Virus record (IMG/VR): IMGVR_UViG_3300028268_000006
Coordinates: 1-28,907 of that record
Source: a virus
Length of the DNA: 28,907 nt
Direction: 5' to 3' (one strand)
Positions 27,936 to 28,907 of this stretch are shown here, in pieces. A program made the position numbers and the translations under genes. Every line of letters starts with the position of its first letter. Within the stretch, counting starts at the first letter, position 1. The notes beneath the pieces were generated by a model, which saw nothing but the letters and a program-made list of their open reading frames with translations, was not told the origin of the DNA and did not search any database.

Positions 27936-27942
27936 GAAGTAG
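27829..27942 (+). CDS. MCP N-terminus-like microprotein, frame B (37 aa)
   Basis: AGAGGAA precedes ATG 27829. Residues 6-24 (SVTTSSSLPNLSATYYGKK) align with residues 7-25 of the capsid protein (SIVTSGALPNLVAIHYERE): SLPNL/ALPNL and the aromatic pair are kept, about 9 of 19 identical. The rest is a Lys/Pro tail. It could imitate the capsid N-arm to bind scaffold or capsid subunits, or be a remnant of a duplicated MCP start. Confidence 0.55.
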   Translation: MPSTVSVTTSSSLPNLSATYYGKKTKPKPKKAKKTKK

Positions 27943-27944
27943 GA

Positions 27945-27959
27945 ATCCAGAAAATGGAC
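27945..27959 (+). repeat. 15-bp palindrome, copy 12
   Basis: ATCCAGAAAATGGAC lies between the Lys-rich stop and the GGAGG of the next gene. Confidence 0.65.
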
Positions 27960-27969
27960 GGAGGTAAAC

Positions 27970-28131
27970 ATGGCAGCAAAACATCCCGGTTTCAAAGCGA
28001 TCCAATCAAAAATCCAGAAGTCTGGGTACAGCAAGGAGTCTGCCGGAGCAATTCTAGCAAACGCTACCCGAAAAGCTAACCCATCAGCTAAGTCGAAGAA
28101 TCCGAAACTGAAAAAAGTAAAGGGTAAGTAA
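27970..28131 (+). CDS. conserved small basic phage protein (53 aa)
   Basis: GGAGG lies seven bases before the ATG. The pattern HPGFKAIQSKIQKSGYSKES, AGAILANATRKA and NPKLKKVKGK is that of a widespread basic phage protein of unknown role. Ends in a TAATG overlap. Confidence 0.68.
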   Translation: MAAKHPGFKAIQSKIQKSGYSKESAGAILANATRKANPSAKSKNPKLKKVKGK

Positions 28132-28364
28132 TGGCTGACCAACCCGTTAGGCTTAAAAAGAGTAGTCAGGTACATGAAGCTACCTACGACCCTAGTACGA
28201 AACGATGCTCTGTTGTTCTAAACGGAGCGACGGTAGCATACCACCAAGTCGAACCCCAGACTATAGCAGAGTGGGAAAAGGCGGATAGTCCCGGAAAATA
28301 CTTCCACGAGTTTATCCGGGGACCCAAGGATAACCCAAAACATAAGTTTTCAAGAGTACGATAA
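28131..28364 (+). CDS. KTSC-like domain protein (77 aa)
   Basis: The sequence follows the KTSC layout: an early small-residue turn, YDPSTKRCSVVLNGATVAY strand pair, a VEPQTIAEWEKADSPGKYF helix-turn and a closing FIRGPKDNP. KTSC proteins are small domains of unknown function often found in phages. Confidence 0.7.
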   Translation: MADQPVRLKKSSQVHEATYDPSTKRCSVVLNGATVAYHQVEPQTIAEWEKADSPGKYFHEFIRGPKDNPKHKFSRVR

Positions 28365-28404
28365 AATAAATCTAGAATCATGAACAAATCTTATGATTTT
28401 TTCG

Positions 28405-28415
28405 TATGGTATAAG
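28405..28415 (+). promoter_or_regulatory. extended -10-like site
   Basis: GTATGGTATAAG, matching the TRTGGTATAAT set with one change. The -35 is weak. It would transcribe the structured region and the gene at 28782. Confidence 0.35.
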
Positions 28416-28436
28416 TGAAACCATGTGAAAGAGATA

Positions 28437-28504
28437 AAACGGGCACAGATTTTGGCCCGTTTACCGGGGGTGGGCTTTATTCCTCCTTTCTCCCACCCCC
28501 GTTT
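28437..28504 (+). terminator. tandem terminator-like hairpins
   Basis: AAACGGGC pairs with GCCCGTTT (to about 28462), then CGGGGGTGGG (28465-28474) pairs with CCCACCCCCG (28492-28501), followed by TTT. The second is a perfect 10-bp GC-rich stem. Confidence 0.6.
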
Positions 28505-28781
28505 CGATCTATACAGCAGGGAAGCCTCTCCTAGATGCTCAAATCCCCTACTAGTTTTTGTCCAGAAAATGGACCTAGGCAGGTTACTACTAAGAAAGAG
28601 TTAAATCTCTTCTTTCGTTAGCCCCGAGAAAGAGACGAAACTGTTCAGGCTGGAAACAAATGAAGGAGACTGGACGCCCGAGACGACCTCTTCGGTGGAA
28701 CCTTTCCCTAGTTTCTTTCCGGGCAAGTCTGCCCAAAACTTTCTGAATCAGTAACCTGCACTTTGTTTATCAAGAGGTAGT
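28505..28781 (+). other. structured leader region, no gene seen
   Basis: Besides palindrome copy 13, AAGAAAGAG/CTCTTCTTT near 28591-28616 can pair, and CCCGAGAAAGAGACG and CGCCCGAGACG repeat a GAGA..ACG element. No ORF with a ribosome-binding site is visible before 28782. Confidence 0.35.
28560..28574 (+). repeat. 15-bp palindrome, copy 13 (GTCCAGAAAATGGAC)
   Basis: Exact match to copy 1, in the leader of the last gene and preceded by a T-run. Confidence 0.68.
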
Positions 28782-28907
28782 ATGTCTAAAGTCGATCCTT
28801 TCGACGACCACAATCGCCATCTAGTTGGCCTTCCCGATCACGTTCTGAGGGATATAGCAAGGAACGAAGCTGCCCCCCGAGAGTACCGGAAGGCGGCTGT
28901 TGAGCGT
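28782..28907 (+). CDS. hypothetical protein, 5' part (runs off the window)
   Basis: ATG 28782 is preceded by AAGAGGTAG. The first 42 codons encode an acidic then helical stretch (LVGLPDHVLRDIARNEAAP). No stop in the window and no family recognised. Confidence 0.6.
   Translation, partial: MSKVDPFDDHNRHLVGLPDHVLRDIARNEAAPREYRKAAVER

Noticed and set aside
1-28907. CRISPR array, insertion sequence, integrase or attachment site
   Set aside because: No regularly spaced direct repeats, transposase or integrase motifs, or terminal inverted repeats were seen.

Overview
The window is part of a tailed double-stranded DNA phage genome. The evidence is a large terminase, a portal protein, a scaffold-like protein and a major capsid protein (MCP) in the usual head-gene order, fibre-like proteins, phage small proteins and a dense viral tRNA array. 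All supported genes lie on the + strand and use the standard code (TAA, TAG and TGA all end genes). The host cannot be read from the sequence. Sec-type signal peptides and a possible outer-membrane barrel suggest a Gram-negative bacterium; this is inference.

Region 1 (1-4763) holds 33 recognisable tRNA genes, most with an encoded CCA end, separated by short AT-rich spacers. They cover every amino acid except Cys, and isoacceptors sit side by side (Ser x4, Gln x2, Thr x3, Pro x2, Lys x2, Arg x2 + x2). Many are structurally odd: five have C33 instead of U33, Asn, Gly, Thr(TGT) and one putative Ile have enlarged variable regions, and one Met tRNA has the initiator-type C1.A72 end. Between them are three small ORFs, a good promoter (2139-2166), degenerate tRNA relics and several folded non-tRNA segments.

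Region 2 (4871-16150) is a virion and envelope module: small beta-rich proteins, three long or medium fibre-like proteins with N-terminal signal peptides (6128, 12801, 15218), a periplasmic coiled-coil protein, a protein with a holin-like N-terminus joined to a barrel-like C-terminus, an anchored coiled-coil protein and several tiny Lys-rich proteins. The first fibre gene is split between two frames at a run of six G.

Region 3 (16232-26422) is the head module: terL, two small genes, portal, three small overlapping genes, scaffold-like protein, then the MCP. The MCP gene is broken into four exons by three group I introns. Introns 1 and 2 carry related LAGLIDADG endonuclease ORFs whose 3' ends run through the intron core; intron 3 has no ORF. 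Exon 1 also contains an in-frame TAG, so splicing alone does not give an open MCP frame.

Region 4 (26454-28907) has its own promoter and holds an HNH-type endonuclease, a run of small overlapping genes (zinc-finger, membrane, KTSC-domain and Lys-rich proteins) and, at 27829-27942, a 37-residue ORF whose first half resembles the MCP N-terminus. A terminator-like double hairpin and a structured leader precede the last, truncated gene.

A 15-bp palindrome family (GTCCAGAAAATGGAC and variants) recurs in all four regions, mostly at gene boundaries. It is the best candidate for a genome-wide regulatory site. Five promoter-like sites share an extended -10 of the form TRTGGTATAAT.
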